The notes under the pieces: model-generated | Seen by the model: the letters and a program-made list of their open reading frames with translations, nothing else | What the model was told of the DNA's origin: nothing | The model's database searches: none | Assembly: GCF_004804335.1 (NCBI RefSeq) | Contig: NZ_SRXY01000005.1 | Location: 186,001-250,000 of the forward strand | Reading direction: 5' to 3' | DNA: 64,000 nt | DNA from: Pacificoceanicola onchidii | GTDB lineage: Bacteria > Pseudomonadota > Alphaproteobacteria > Rhodobacterales > Rhodobacteraceae | Position numbers and translations under genes: made by a program | Shown: positions 8,824 through 16,902 of the stretch, one piece after another | How positions within the stretch are numbered: position 1 is the stretch's first letter | How the letters are laid out: the number at the start of each line of letters is the position of its first letter

Positions 8824-9051
8824 TTATTTCACGGCGTAGGGCAGCAGGGCGAGGAAGCGGGCGCGCTTGATGGCGCGGGCCAGTTCACGCTGCTTCTTGG
8901 CCGAAACGGCGGTGATACGGCTTGGGACGATCTTGCCACGCTCAGAGATGTAGCGTTGCAGGAGCTTGGTGTCCTTGTAGTCGATTTTGGGTGCATTGTC
9001 GCCCGAGAAGGGGCAGACCTTGCGGCGGCGGAAAAACGGTTTTGCAGCCAT
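8824..9051 (-). CDS. rpsR: 30S ribosomal protein S18
   Basis: A protein of 75 residues beginning [17 protein letters not shown] and containing the S18 core [20 protein letters not shown]. It binds S6 as a heterodimer on the platform of the 30S subunit. It lies between rpsF and rplI with short gaps, the standard order. Confidence 0.97.
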
Positions 9052-9074
9052 GGTTTAACTCCTTGTTTCGGGGA

Positions 9075-9431
9075 TCAGTTGCGGCGCTCGCGACGGCCTT
9101 CACGCTCGTCACGCTTTTGCATCTGGACGGACGGGCCTTCGGCGTGCTGGTCGACCTTGATGGTCAGAACGCGCATCACGTCGTCGTGCAGACCCATCAG
9201 GCGTTCCATTTCCTGAACCGCGGTCGAAGGCGCGTCGGTCTTCAGGAAGGCGTAGTGGCCCTTGCGGTTCTTGTTGATCTTGTAGGCCATGGTCTTCACG
9301 CCCCAGTACTCGGAATCAACGACCTTGCCGCCGTTGTCGCTGAGAACTGCTGTGAAGTGTTCCACAAGGCCTTCGGCCTGCGCGTTGGACAGATCCTGAC
9401 GCGCGATCATGACATGCTCATAAAGCGGCAT
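9075..9431 (-). CDS. rpsF: 30S ribosomal protein S6
   Basis: A protein of 118 residues from the ATG at 9431 (MPLYEHVMIARQDLS), the family's normal start. GGAGATAGC places a GGAG six bases before this ATG, which decides against the in-frame ATG five codons upstream. The C-terminus is basic and charged. It is the first gene of the S6-S18-L9 operon. Confidence 0.96.
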   Translation of the reverse strand: MPLYEHVMIARQDLSNAQAEGLVEHFTAVLSDNGGKVVDSEYWGVKTMAYKINKNRKGHYAFLKTDAPSTAVQEMERLMGLHDDVMRVLTIKVDQHAEGPSVQMQKRDEREGRRERRN

Positions 9432-9690
9432 GCTATCTCCGTTCATTTTTCAAGGCGCATTTCATAGGGCCGGGTGTCCCTTTCGCCCCGGTCCACGAGA
9501 GACTGCGCGGTGCAAAGCTAAGTCGCGAAAGGTCCGGCCCTATCGCATGGTTTGCGGGGCGGCGCAAGGGGGGCGGCAGGGGGCTTGGATGGTGCGGCAT
9601 CGCATTTCCCCGATCCTGCCACAGTGTTGCCCAATCGGGGATAGAGCCTTGGGTTCAGTCATCATTGTTTCCGATCAGGAGAACCCGATC

Positions 9691-9927
9691 ATGAGTACGC
9701 TTGCCGCAGACGTCAAACGCCGCACCCCGGTTGAAATCTCGCTCTCGGGCTTCTTTTTCTCTCTTCTTCTTCTGATCCTCGGTGCGGCTTTGTGCCTGTC
9801 GGCTGTTGGTCTGTGGCTGACCCATACAAGCCACGGCGTGCCGGGGGGCGCGCTGACGCAGTTGTGGGTTTCGGTGGTGCTGTTTGTCGGCGGTGTGTTT
9901 CTCGTCTGCTGTGCGCGGCGCGGATAA
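9691..9927 (+). CDS. Small hypothetical membrane protein (two TM segments)
   Basis: A protein of 78 residues from the ATG at 9691, preceded by CAGGAGAACCCGATC. A short charged N-terminus precedes a hydrophobic helix (about residues 18-41, FFFSLLLLILGAALCL), a polar loop with HTSHGVPGGAL, and a second helix (about 52-72) ending CCARRG. The topology is probably N-in/C-in. I do not recognise a family. It stands alone between divergent rpsF and the yceI-like gene; an open frame continuing upstream of the ATG lies in sequence unlike protein. Confidence 0.6.
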   Translation: MSTLAADVKRRTPVEISLSGFFFSLLLLILGAALCLSAVGLWLTHTSHGVPGGALTQLWVSVVLFVGGVFLVCCARRG

Positions 9928-10031
9928 ATCTTCGTTCGGTTTTGCACAGAGTCTGTGATTGTCCTGTGAATTGAAAGCGGCATCCGGGTGCCCGATGTTT
10001 CGGCGGTATGCAATCAACCGAAAGTTCGGAC

Positions 10032-10604
10032 ATGAAACAGTTTTTCCTCACCGCGGCCATCGCCGCCGCGCCGCTTGCCGCCTCTGCCGAGGCCGTTCCC
10101 TACGCTCTGGACGCCAGCCACAGCCAGATCGTGTTCAGCTACAACCACCTTGGGTACTCGACCACCTACGGGATGTTCTCCGGCTTCGAAGGCGAGATTT
10201 CCTGGGACAAGGAAGACCCGGCGGCCTCCTCCGTCAGCGTGTCTTTCCCGGTGCGTTCGATGCTGACCGGCTGGGAAGGCCGTTTCCAGCACTTCATGTC
10301 CGAAGATTTCTTCGGCGCGGGCGAAGATGAGATGGTGACATTCACCTCCACCGGCATCGAAGTGACCGGCGAGAAGACCGCCAACATCACCGGCGATCTG
10401 ACCCTGAACGGTGTGACCAAATCCGTGGTTCTGGAAGCGTCCCTGAACCAGGAGATGGAGCACCCGATGGCCAAGAAGCCCTGGGCCGGATTTGACGCGA
10501 CCACCACGCTGCTGCGCTCGGATTACAACGTCGGCAATTTCGCGCCTTTCGTGAGCGATGAAGTGAAAGTCATGATCTCGGTCGAGGCCATGAAAGCCGA
10601 GTGA
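10032..10604 (+). CDS. YceI family periplasmic protein
   Basis: A protein of 190 residues from the ATG at 10032 with a clear signal peptide, cleaved after about residue 20 (MKQFFLTAAIAAAPLAASAEA). The YceI lipocalin-like barrel follows: YALDASHSQIVFSYNHLGYS at the start, SVSFPVRSMLTG and NITGDLTLNGVTKSVVLE. Family members bind isoprenoid chains; the physiological role in this organism is not known. A second YceI domain is encoded within 400 bp on the opposite strand, fused to a cytochrome b561. A strong terminator follows. Confidence 0.92.
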   Translation: MKQFFLTAAIAAAPLAASAEAVPYALDASHSQIVFSYNHLGYSTTYGMFSGFEGEISWDKEDPAASSVSVSFPVRSMLTGWEGRFQHFMSEDFFGAGEDEMVTFTSTGIEVTGEKTANITGDLTLNGVTKSVVLEASLNQEMEHPMAKKPWAGFDATTTLLRSDYNVGNFAPFVSDEVKVMISVEAMKAE

Positions 10605-10626
10605 TACCTTCATCCCTATGTTGAAG

Positions 10627-10658
10627 AAGCCCCTCGCAGGATGCTGCGGGGGGCTTTT
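10627..10658 (+). terminator. Rho-independent terminator of the YceI gene
   Basis: AAGCCCCTCGCAG-GATG-CTGCGGGGGGCTT forms a 13-bp stem with one wobble pair, followed by TTTT, 22 bases after the stop. Confidence 0.88.
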
Positions 10659-10680
10659 GGGATTTTAGTGGTACCGACGC

Positions 10681-10912
10681 GACCACTTCCTTGCACCTCA
10701 AGCGCGGAATCAAGCCCGAAGGGCGCCGCGCCATCGACGGGCCGTCCCTGCGGCACGGCGATTGGGTAGTCGTATCGAGCTACACCTGTCTAGCGCGCCA
10801 GTGGCGCGGATAAATCAAGGGTTTCAGAGGTGGGATCGCCGCGCCCCGGCCCGTCGATGGCGCGGCTTGTGCGCTGGCCAAGAGGTCCCGGATCAAGTCC
10901 GGGGCGGGTGGG
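10681..10912 (-). repeat. Dispersed intergenic repeat, copy A
   Basis: Read on the minus strand this 230-bp block matches the plus strand at 42752-43012. Shared runs in the same order include ACTTGATCCGGGACCTC, GCACAAGCC, ACTGGCGCGCTAG, ACCCAATCGCCGTGCCG, GGCCCGTCGAT and GATTCCGCGC. It ends in a nested hairpin: GCGCGG paired with CCGCGC, enclosing GCCC-TTC-GGGC. It fills the 332-bp gap between the yceI and cytochrome b561 stops, where I see no gene. Copies A and B differ mainly by an insertion of about 45 nt in B. Confidence 0.8.
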
Positions 10913-10936
10913 GTGCGCGATGTCCGCTTCAGGCCC

Positions 10937-12151
10937 TCAGCTCCCGCCAGCCGCCTCAATGCTCCGGTCTGCCACAAGCGAGAACTCGACCGAGACGTCG
11001 AACCCGAGCTGGCCCGGATCGGTCATGCTTTCACCGATGGCAAAGTCGCGCCGGTCGAGGCTTCCTTCGCCGGATACCGTGGCGATGTCCCCGTCGAGCG
11101 TGAGCTCAAAATCAAGGACCAAAGGCACGGTGATGTCGCGCAGGGTCAATGCGCCGCGCAACTCGAAGCCGCCGTCCACTGCGAAGATCTCGCCGCTGTA
11201 TTGCGCGGTGGGGAAGCGGCCTGCGTCGAAATACTCCGCGCCAAGCGCCTGCGATGTCACCGACCCCAGCGAGAGCGAGCCAATGGCCACGTCGACCGTC
11301 ACATCGCCCATGGCACCCTCGGTGATGGTCTCGTCAAAGCGGATCGCCGCCTGCCATTCGCCGAAGCGGCCTTCGACCGCGCTGCCCATCTGGGACACGC
11401 TGATCCCGAGCGTGCCGTCCTGAACTGTCCAGTCGCTCTGGGTCTGTTCCAGCGCGGCTGGCGCGGCCCCAGCCGGTCCATGACCGCCACCGGGCAGCAA
11501 GGACAGGCCAATCGCAGCGCCCCAGAGCGCCAGCGCCGCAAGCGCGGCAAACCCATGCCCGCCAGACTGCCCCGGCGTGCCCGCCTCGGTGCGCCCCGGC
11601 AACATGCGGCGCAAGGTTGCGTCGCGGTCGATCACGTGGTGCTTGAGCGCGCCGGCGATATGCAGCAGCAGGCTGACGATCAGCACGTTCTTGAAGATCA
11701 CGTGCATCTTGCCAAAGACCTCCGCTACGCCCGGGTCTTTCGGCACAAATGGCAGACCCTGTCCAAAGGGCCACCAGATCGGCGCAAAGCCGGTTGTCGC
11801 GGCGTGGTGGATCCAGCCTGACAGCGGCACCAGCACCAGCGCGCCGTAGAGCATCCAGTGCACCACCTCCGCCAGCAAGGTCTCCAGCCGGTTTTCCGGA
11901 TGCAGCGGCACCGGTTTCGGCTGGCTGAGCGCCCAGACGATCCGGATCAACGCCAGAAAGAACACACCGACGCCCAGCGTCTTGTGGATGCTGAACAACT
12001 GCGCCTTCCATGCCAGCGCGTCGGGCGTGTCAAACGGCGCTCCATTGGCGATGCCGCCCAGCGGGATCAGCGCAATGATGCCGAGCGCGACACTCCAGTG
12101 CAGAAATTTCGAGAAGGGGCCGAAGCTTGTGGCGGTGTTGCTGAGCGACAT
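10937..12151 (-). CDS. Cytochrome b561 - YceI fusion protein
   Basis: A protein of 404 residues from the ATG at 12151 (MSLSNTATSFGPF). The N-terminal part is a four-helix di-haem b561 domain (about 1-180) with His-bearing helices KFLHWSVALG, IHKTLGVGVF, HWMLYGALVL and MHVIFKNVLIVSLLLHIAGALKHH. A linker and a further TM segment (about 205-228) lead to a C-terminal YceI domain (about 240-400) in the periplasm. Electron transfer from the quinone pool to an isoprenoid-type ligand is a plausible role but inferred. The start is uncertain: an in-frame ATG at 12190 also exists and neither has a strong ribosome site. Confidence 0.88.
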   Translation of the reverse strand: MSLSNTATSFGPFSKFLHWSVALGIIALIPLGGIANGAPFDTPDALAWKAQLFSIHKTLGVGVFFLALIRIVWALSQPKPVPLHPENRLETLLAEVVHWMLYGALVLVPLSGWIHHAATTGFAPIWWPFGQGLPFVPKDPGVAEVFGKMHVIFKNVLIVSLLLHIAGALKHHVIDRDATLRRMLPGRTEAGTPGQSGGHGFAALAALALWGAAIGLSLLPGGGHGPAGAAPAALEQTQSDWTVQDGTLGISVSQMGSAVEGRFGEWQAAIRFDETITEGAMGDVTVDVAIGSLSLGSVTSQALGAEYFDAGRFPTAQYSGEIFAVDGGFELRGALTLRDITVPLVLDFELTLDGDIATVSGEGSLDRRDFAIGESMTDPGQLGFDVSVEFSLVADRSIEAAGGS

Positions 12152-12310
12152 GGCTGAACTCACACGGTTGAGATGGGGTCGCTCCGACATATCGGCTGGC
12201 CCGCCTCAGACAACCCGCATAAGCGCACATATCCTGTGCCAGCGCTTGCCCGCCGGGGCGCGGCGCGGTAAGGGCTTGGCTTAACGTAAAGAAGCGGAGG
12301 AGAGGCCGAG

Positions 12311-13252
12311 ATGAGCCGCGCATTCATTTTCCCCGGTCAGGGTGCACAGACCATCGGCATGGGCCGGGACCTCGCAGAGGCCTATCCGGCGGCGAAAGCG
12401 GTTTTTGACGAGGTGGACGCAGCCCTTGGCGAAAAGCTCTCCGATCTGATCTGGGAAGGCGACGCGGACGAGCTGACGCTGACCGCCAACGCGCAACCGG
12501 CTTTGATGGCTACCTCGATTGCCGCCATGCGCGCGCTGGAGGCCGAAGGGGTCTCCATTGAGGCGGCGTCCTTTGTGGCCGGGCACTCGCTGGGTGAATA
12601 TTCCGCGCTGACGGCGGCGGGCGCGCTCTCTGTGGGAGATGCAGCCAAACTGCTCCGCGCCCGCGGCGCGGCCATGCAGGCGGCGGTTCCGGTGGGTGAG
12701 GGGGCCATGGCGGCTGTTCTCGGGCTGGACCTCGCGGCGGTGCAGGCGGTGGCCGAGGAAGCGGCGCAGGGTGAGGTCTGCCAGGCGGCAAACGACAACG
12801 ATCCGGCGCAGGTGGTGATTTCCGGCGCCAAGGCCGCCGTGGAGCGCGCCACCGTGATTGCCAAGGAAGCAGGGGCCAAGCGCGCGTTGCTGCTGCCGGT
12901 CAGCGCCCCATTCCACTGCGCCCTGATGCAGCCCGCCGCGGACGTGATGGCCGAGGAACTGGCCAAGGCCACGATCAATGCGCCGAAAGTGCCGGTGGTC
13001 GCCAATGTGCGTGCCGAGGCAGTCACGGATCCGGACACCATTCGCCAATTGCTGATCGAACAGGTCACCGGCTCCGTCCGTTGGCGCGAAAGCGTGTCCT
13101 GGATGGTGGCGCAGGGCGTCGAGTCCTTCTGGGAGATTGGCGCGGGCAAGGCGCTCTCGGGCATGGTCCGCCGCATCCACAAACCGGCATCGGTGGGCAA
13201 TGTCGGCACGGCGGCAGATGCGAAGGCGGCGGCTGAAACGCTCAACGGCTGA
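12311..13252 (+). CDS. fabD: Malonyl-CoA:ACP transacylase
   Basis: A protein of 313 residues beginning MSRAFIFPGQGAQTIGMGRD. The nucleophile Ser lies in AGHSLGEYSAL (residue about 95) and the catalytic His in VSAPFHCALM. It loads malonate onto acyl carrier protein for fatty acid synthesis. GGAGGAGAGG precedes the ATG. It heads a fabD-fabG-acpP series; the fabD-fabG gap holds a 46-nt double palindrome. Confidence 0.97.
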   Translation: MSRAFIFPGQGAQTIGMGRDLAEAYPAAKAVFDEVDAALGEKLSDLIWEGDADELTLTANAQPALMATSIAAMRALEAEGVSIEAASFVAGHSLGEYSALTAAGALSVGDAAKLLRARGAAMQAAVPVGEGAMAAVLGLDLAAVQAVAEEAAQGEVCQAANDNDPAQVVISGAKAAVERATVIAKEAGAKRALLLPVSAPFHCALMQPAADVMAEELAKATINAPKVPVVANVRAEAVTDPDTIRQLLIEQVTGSVRWRESVSWMVAQGVESFWEIGAGKALSGMVRRIHKPASVGNVGTAADAKAAAETLNG

Positions 13253-13255
13253 GAC

Positions 13256-13301
13256 GCAAATTTCTTCGAAGAAATTTGCAAAATCCTCTGAAGGATTTTG
13301 C
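13256..13301. repeat. 46-nt double palindrome in the fabD-fabG gap
   Basis: Two perfect inverted repeats share a central GC. The first (13256-13279) is the 12-nt arm GCAAATTTCTTC and its exact complement. The second (13278-13301) is GCAAAATCCT-CTGA-AGGATTTTGC. The same 46-nt layout with other stem sequences occurs at 22862-22907. Confidence 0.85.
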
Positions 13302-13321
13302 GCGACACAAAAGGACGAGAC

Positions 13322-14059
13322 ATGTTTGATCTGACAGGGAAAACCGCGCTGATCACCGGCGCATCGGGCGGCATCGGCGGCGAGATCGCCAAGGCGCTGC
13401 ACGCGGCGGGCGCAACCGTCGGCCTTTCCGGCACCCGCACCGAGCCGCTCGAAGCGCTTGCGGCAGAACTGGGCGAGCGCGCCCACGTTCTGCCCTGCAA
13501 TCTTTCCGATGCGGAGGCCGTCAACGCGCTGCCGAAACAGGCGATTGAAGCCATGGGCGGCATCGACATCCTGGTGAACAACGCCGGGATCACCCGCGAC
13601 AATATCTTCATGCGCATGTCCGAGGATGAATGGGCCTCGGTTCTCGAGGTCAACCTGACCTCCACGTTCCGCCTGTGCAAAGGTGTGCTGCGCGGCATGA
13701 TGAAAGCGCGCTGGGGCCGGATCATCAATATTTCCTCGATTGTCGGCGCCACCGGCAATCCGGGGCAGGGCAACTACGCCGCTGCCAAGGCGGGCATGGT
13801 CGGCATGTCCAAAAGCCTTGCCTATGAGGTCGCCACACGCGGCATCACCGTGAACGCCATTGCGCCGGGTTTCATCCAGACCGCCATGACCGACAAGCTC
13901 AACGATGATCAGAAGGGGGCCATCCTTGGCCAGATCCCGTCGGGCCGCATGGGCACGCCGGAAGAAATCGCGGCAGCGGTGCTGTATCTGGCAAGCGCCG
14001 AGGCCGGTTACGTGACGGGCACCACCTTGCACGTCAACGGCGGAATGGCCATGCTTTAA
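13322..14059 (+). CDS. fabG: 3-oxoacyl-[ACP] reductase
   Basis: A short-chain dehydrogenase of 245 residues from the ATG at 13322 (MFDLTGKTALITGASGGIGG). It has the nucleotide motif TGASGGIGG, DILVNNAGITRDN, and catalytic Ser (NISSIVGATGNPGQ), Tyr and Lys (NYAAAKAGMVGMSKS). The last residues GGMAML are typical of FabG. It reduces the beta-ketoacyl-ACP intermediate in fatty acid elongation with NADPH. An upstream in-frame ATG at 13298 lies in the palindrome and is unlikely. Confidence 0.97.
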   Translation: MFDLTGKTALITGASGGIGGEIAKALHAAGATVGLSGTRTEPLEALAAELGERAHVLPCNLSDAEAVNALPKQAIEAMGGIDILVNNAGITRDNIFMRMSEDEWASVLEVNLTSTFRLCKGVLRGMMKARWGRIINISSIVGATGNPGQGNYAAAKAGMVGMSKSLAYEVATRGITVNAIAPGFIQTAMTDKLNDDQKGAILGQIPSGRMGTPEEIAAAVLYLASAEAGYVTGTTLHVNGGMAML

Positions 14060-14060
14060 G

Positions 14061-14078
14061 CCATGCCCTTTGGCATGG
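14061..14078 (+). other. Short hairpin after fabG
   Basis: CCATGCC-CTTT-GGCATGG forms a 7-bp stem just after the fabG stop, followed by GAAAAGC and no T run. It could slow or process the transcript, but it is not a classical terminator. Confidence 0.4.
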
Positions 14079-14087
14079 GAAAAGCAT

Positions 14088-14115
14088 TTGCCATCCCTTG
14101 CGGGTGTGTTATAGG
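14088..14115 (+). promoter_or_regulatory. acpP: Candidate acpP promoter
   Basis: TTGCCA (14088-14093) and TATAGG (14110-14115) are 16 bp apart, 146 bp before acpP. The leader that would follow contains a GGCCGG-GTTTT-CCGGCC hairpin (14160-14176). A separate acpP promoter would explain higher expression than fabD/fabG. Confidence 0.5.
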
Positions 14116-14261
14116 CCCCCCAGATTTTGACCGAGGGGCGCGTTGCGTTGAATGGTCAGGGCCGGGTTTTCCGGCCAGAAGCCGCCCGAAAGGGCACCGA
14201 ATGTCCCCCCCTCGGGGCGAGGGCGAACTGGGCGAACGGCCCGAACAAGTGAGGAAGAGAC

Positions 14262-14495
14262 ATGAGCGACATCGCAGATCGCGTGAAGAAGATTGTGGTC
14301 GAGCACCTGAGCGTGGAAGAAGAGAAGGTTGCAGACAACGCCTCCTTCATCGACGACCTGGGCGCAGACAGCCTCGACACCGTCGAGCTGGTCATGGCGT
14401 TTGAAGAAGAGTTCGGCATCGAGATCCCGGACGACGCAGCCGAGACCATCCAGACCTTCGGCGACGCGGTGAAGTTCATCACCGAAGCCAGCTAA
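14262..14495 (+). CDS. acpP: Acyl carrier protein
   Basis: A protein of 77 residues, strongly acidic, with the phosphopantetheine attachment Ser in [19 protein letters not shown]. It carries growing acyl chains in fatty acid synthesis. GAGGAAGAG precedes the ATG. It follows fabD and fabG as usual, but the next gene is a chemoreceptor rather than fabF. Confidence 0.98.
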   Translation: MSDIADRVKKIVVEHLSVEEEKVADNASFIDDLGADSLDTVELVMAFEEEFGIEIPDDAAETIQTFGDAVKFITEAS

Positions 14496-14523
14496 GCCTC
14501 TGTGCTTACAAAGGTTTTTAAAG

Positions 14524-14552
14524 ACGGCGTCCGTTTGGGCGCCGTTTTTTTG
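14524..14552 (+). terminator. Rho-independent terminator of acpP
   Basis: ACGGCGTCC-GTTT-GGGCGCCGT forms a 9-bp stem with one wobble pair, followed by T7, about 30 bases after the acpP stop. Confidence 0.92.
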
Positions 14553-14665
14553 TTGCCGGTTTGGCCGGGAGAATATCTGTAGAAGTTTAAATGGTAACGA
14601 TCCGTTTCCTGACATTGACCTACCCTTCGGGCTGACGCGGTTCTTTGGGTTCGGGTACACGGGAG

Positions 14666-16798
14666 ATGGTTTTGCGCGCGCGATTGTCGGTGAAAACGGC
14701 CCTGTTTGGCTTGGTGGGCATGGCGGCCCTTGTGATGTTCGGCCTGCTTGGGCTCATGCTCTACAGCTCGGAGCAGGAGACCATGGCGGCCGAGAGCCTG
14801 CATCAGACCGAACAACAGGCCAGCCTCGTGTCCGACTCGGGGCGTTTGTTCCTCCAGCTCCGACGCACGGAAAAGGATTTTCTGCTCAGGCTCGATGACA
14901 AATACGTAGTCCGTCACGCAACGTTGACCGCGCAGCTCAACGAAAGCGTTCTGGCTCTGATTTCGCGTGCGGAGTCAGAAGACAGGGTCACATTGCAGGC
15001 GTTGGTGGCGGATATTGGGCGCTATGAACAGGCGTTCGCCGCGCTTGTGGCCAGTCACCGGCAGCTTGGCTACAACGAAAACGAAGGTTTGCAAGGCACC
15101 CTGCGCAGCGCCGTGCACGAGGTTGAAACGGTCCTGAACGAGATCGGACGCCCGGAGATGCAGGTGAAGATGCTGATGATGCGCCGGCATGAAAAAGACT
15201 TCATCATGCGGCTGGCACCGAAGTATCTCGACCGGTTGAATGCAAGGGTTGAGGAATTTCTGGCCTTTCCGGGCAGCTACTACACGGACGCGGGCCAAAG
15301 GACACAGGTCGAAACCCTGCTTGTGCAGTATCAAACGGCTTTTGCCGCCTATGTTGATGAGAGCCTGAAGGAACGTGAGCTTCGCAAGGCGTTGTCCGCC
15401 GAATATGCCGTGGCCGAGCCGCGCATCAACGCCTTGATCGATACCTTTCGGCAGCGGTCCGCGGATCTCGCCCTGCAATCACGCATTGTGCTTGAAGACA
15501 TGCGGCGCCTGAGCCTGACGTTTGGGCTGGCCGCGATGGTGGTGTTTGTGATCGGCGCGGTGATGCTGACCCGGGGCATATCGCGCCCGCTCGTGGCTAT
15601 TCGCGGCGCGCTCGACAAACTGCGCGCCGGTGATCTGGACTGGAGGCTTGCCCCTTCGCGCATCTCGGAAACGCAAAGCATCGGGGCGGTGACGGAACAA
15701 TTCAGGCTTGAACAGGTTGCGGAGCGGGCTCTGGAGGCCCGGCTTGCCGAGGTCATCGGAGCCTGCGCGCAAGGCGATTTCAGCAAGCGTGTGACTGTCG
15801 ATGACAATGCCTCAGGTGCCTCCCTTGCCGAAGGTGTAAACGCCATTGGTGAGGCTGCTGAGAAAGGTCTGCAGGACGTGCTTCTGGTCCTCAAAGGGCT
15901 GTCCGAAGGCGATTTGTCGGTGGGCATGTCAGACGGGCAGAAAGGGCTCTTTCAAGAGATTTCAGACAACATTGATGAGCTGACGGCGCGCATGCGCGCT
16001 TCCATCAGCCAGATGGCCCTGAGCAGCAACACGCTGAGCGAAACCTCTGACAAGATTACCGAAACCGCTAAGGAGGCCTCGAAACGCGGGCAGTCTTCTG
16101 CCGCGTCTCTGGAAGAGAGCGCGGCGGCGATCTCAACGCTTGTCGGGCAGGTTCACTCCCTGGAAAAAACGGCGCTTGGGGCCGAAGAGAGCCTCGACAA
16201 CACCCGCAATCAGGCAGACAACACACGTTCCGTTGCGGAAGATGCGCTTGATGCGATGAAGCGGATCGAGCAATCGTCAAATGCGATCGGCCAGATTATC
16301 GGCATGATCGAGGACGTTGCCTTCCAGACCAACTTGCTGGCGTTGAATGCCGGGGTAGAGGCGGCGCGCGCGGGCAGCGCCGGGCGCGGTTTTGCCATTG
16401 TTGCGCAGGAAGTGCGCTCGCTGGCGCAGAAGGCGTCCAACGCCGCCTCGGAAATCACGGACCTTGTGCGGCGCAGCAATGAAGACGTGGCGGATGGTGT
16501 GCGTCTGGTCACCGAATCGTCCACCTCCCTGACCGTAATCCAGCAGGATATGCAGCAGTTCGTTGCGCTGGTGACGGGCATTGCCACAACCTCGCGCGAG
16601 CAATCTCAAAGTGTCGGGGAAATCAACACCGCGATTCGGGTGATTGATTCCGACGTGCAGAAAAGCGCGGAGGCGCTGGATGAAATGACGGAGATCAGCC
16701 ATCAGTTGAACACGGAAGCAGGCGCTTTGTCAGAGACGTTGACCCATTTCAAACTGCCTGACGCCACGCGACCTGAAGCGCTGATTGCCGCGGAGTGA
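14666..16798 (+). CDS. Methyl-accepting chemotaxis protein with HBM-type sensor domain
   Basis: About 710 residues. TM1 (about 10-32) precedes a periplasmic helical region with two related motifs, RRTEKDFLLRL and RRHEKDFIMRL, the hallmark of helical bimodular sensors. TM2 is at about 283-303, followed by HAMP-like segments, the second near QGDFSKRVTVDD, and a signalling hairpin with IEDVAFQTNLLALNAGVEAA and EVRSLAQKASNAA. It should transmit ligand binding to CheA. Start: the ATG at 14666 abuts GGGAG, so a TTG at 14672 is also credible; a TTG at 14645 gives a longer form. It stands alone behind the acpP terminator. Confidence 0.93.
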   Translation: MVLRARLSVKTALFGLVGMAALVMFGLLGLMLYSSEQETMAAESLHQTEQQASLVSDSGRLFLQLRRTEKDFLLRLDDKYVVRHATLTAQLNESVLALISRAESEDRVTLQALVADIGRYEQAFAALVASHRQLGYNENEGLQGTLRSAVHEVETVLNEIGRPEMQVKMLMMRRHEKDFIMRLAPKYLDRLNARVEEFLAFPGSYYTDAGQRTQVETLLVQYQTAFAAYVDESLKERELRKALSAEYAVAEPRINALIDTFRQRSADLALQSRIVLEDMRRLSLTFGLAAMVVFVIGAVMLTRGISRPLVAIRGALDKLRAGDLDWRLAPSRISETQSIGAVTEQFRLEQVAERALEARLAEVIGACAQGDFSKRVTVDDNASGASLAEGVNAIGEAAEKGLQDVLLVLKGLSEGDLSVGMSDGQKGLFQEISDNIDELTARMRASISQMALSSNTLSETSDKITETAKEASKRGQSSAASLEESAAAISTLVGQVHSLEKTALGAEESLDNTRNQADNTRSVAEDALDAMKRIEQSSNAIGQIIGMIEDVAFQTNLLALNAGVEAARAGSAGRGFAIVAQEVRSLAQKASNAASEITDLVRRSNEDVADGVRLVTESSTSLTVIQQDMQQFVALVTGIATTSREQSQSVGEINTAIRVIDSDVQKSAEALDEMTEISHQLNTEAGALSETLTHFKLPDATRPEALIAAE

Positions 16799-16822
16799 GT
16801 TCAGGCCTTCACACATGCAAAC

Positions 16823-16859
16823 GGGCAGGACGATAACATCCTGCCCGCTACTTTTTCCA
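16823..16859 (+). terminator. Likely terminator of the chemoreceptor gene
   Basis: CGGGCAGGA (16823-16831) pairs with TCCTGCCCG (16840-16848), followed by CTACTTTTTCC. It lies between convergent genes and may act on both strands, with the better T run on the plus strand. Confidence 0.7.
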
Positions 16860-16902
16860 AGCGCGCGTGACCAGAAAAGGAAGACTGGCCGGATCGCCTT
16901 GG

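Noticed and set aside
12281-14032. A 583-codon minus-strand frame opposite fabD and fabG
   Set aside because: Shadow of two strongly supported genes; it spans their intergenic palindrome and has no domain.
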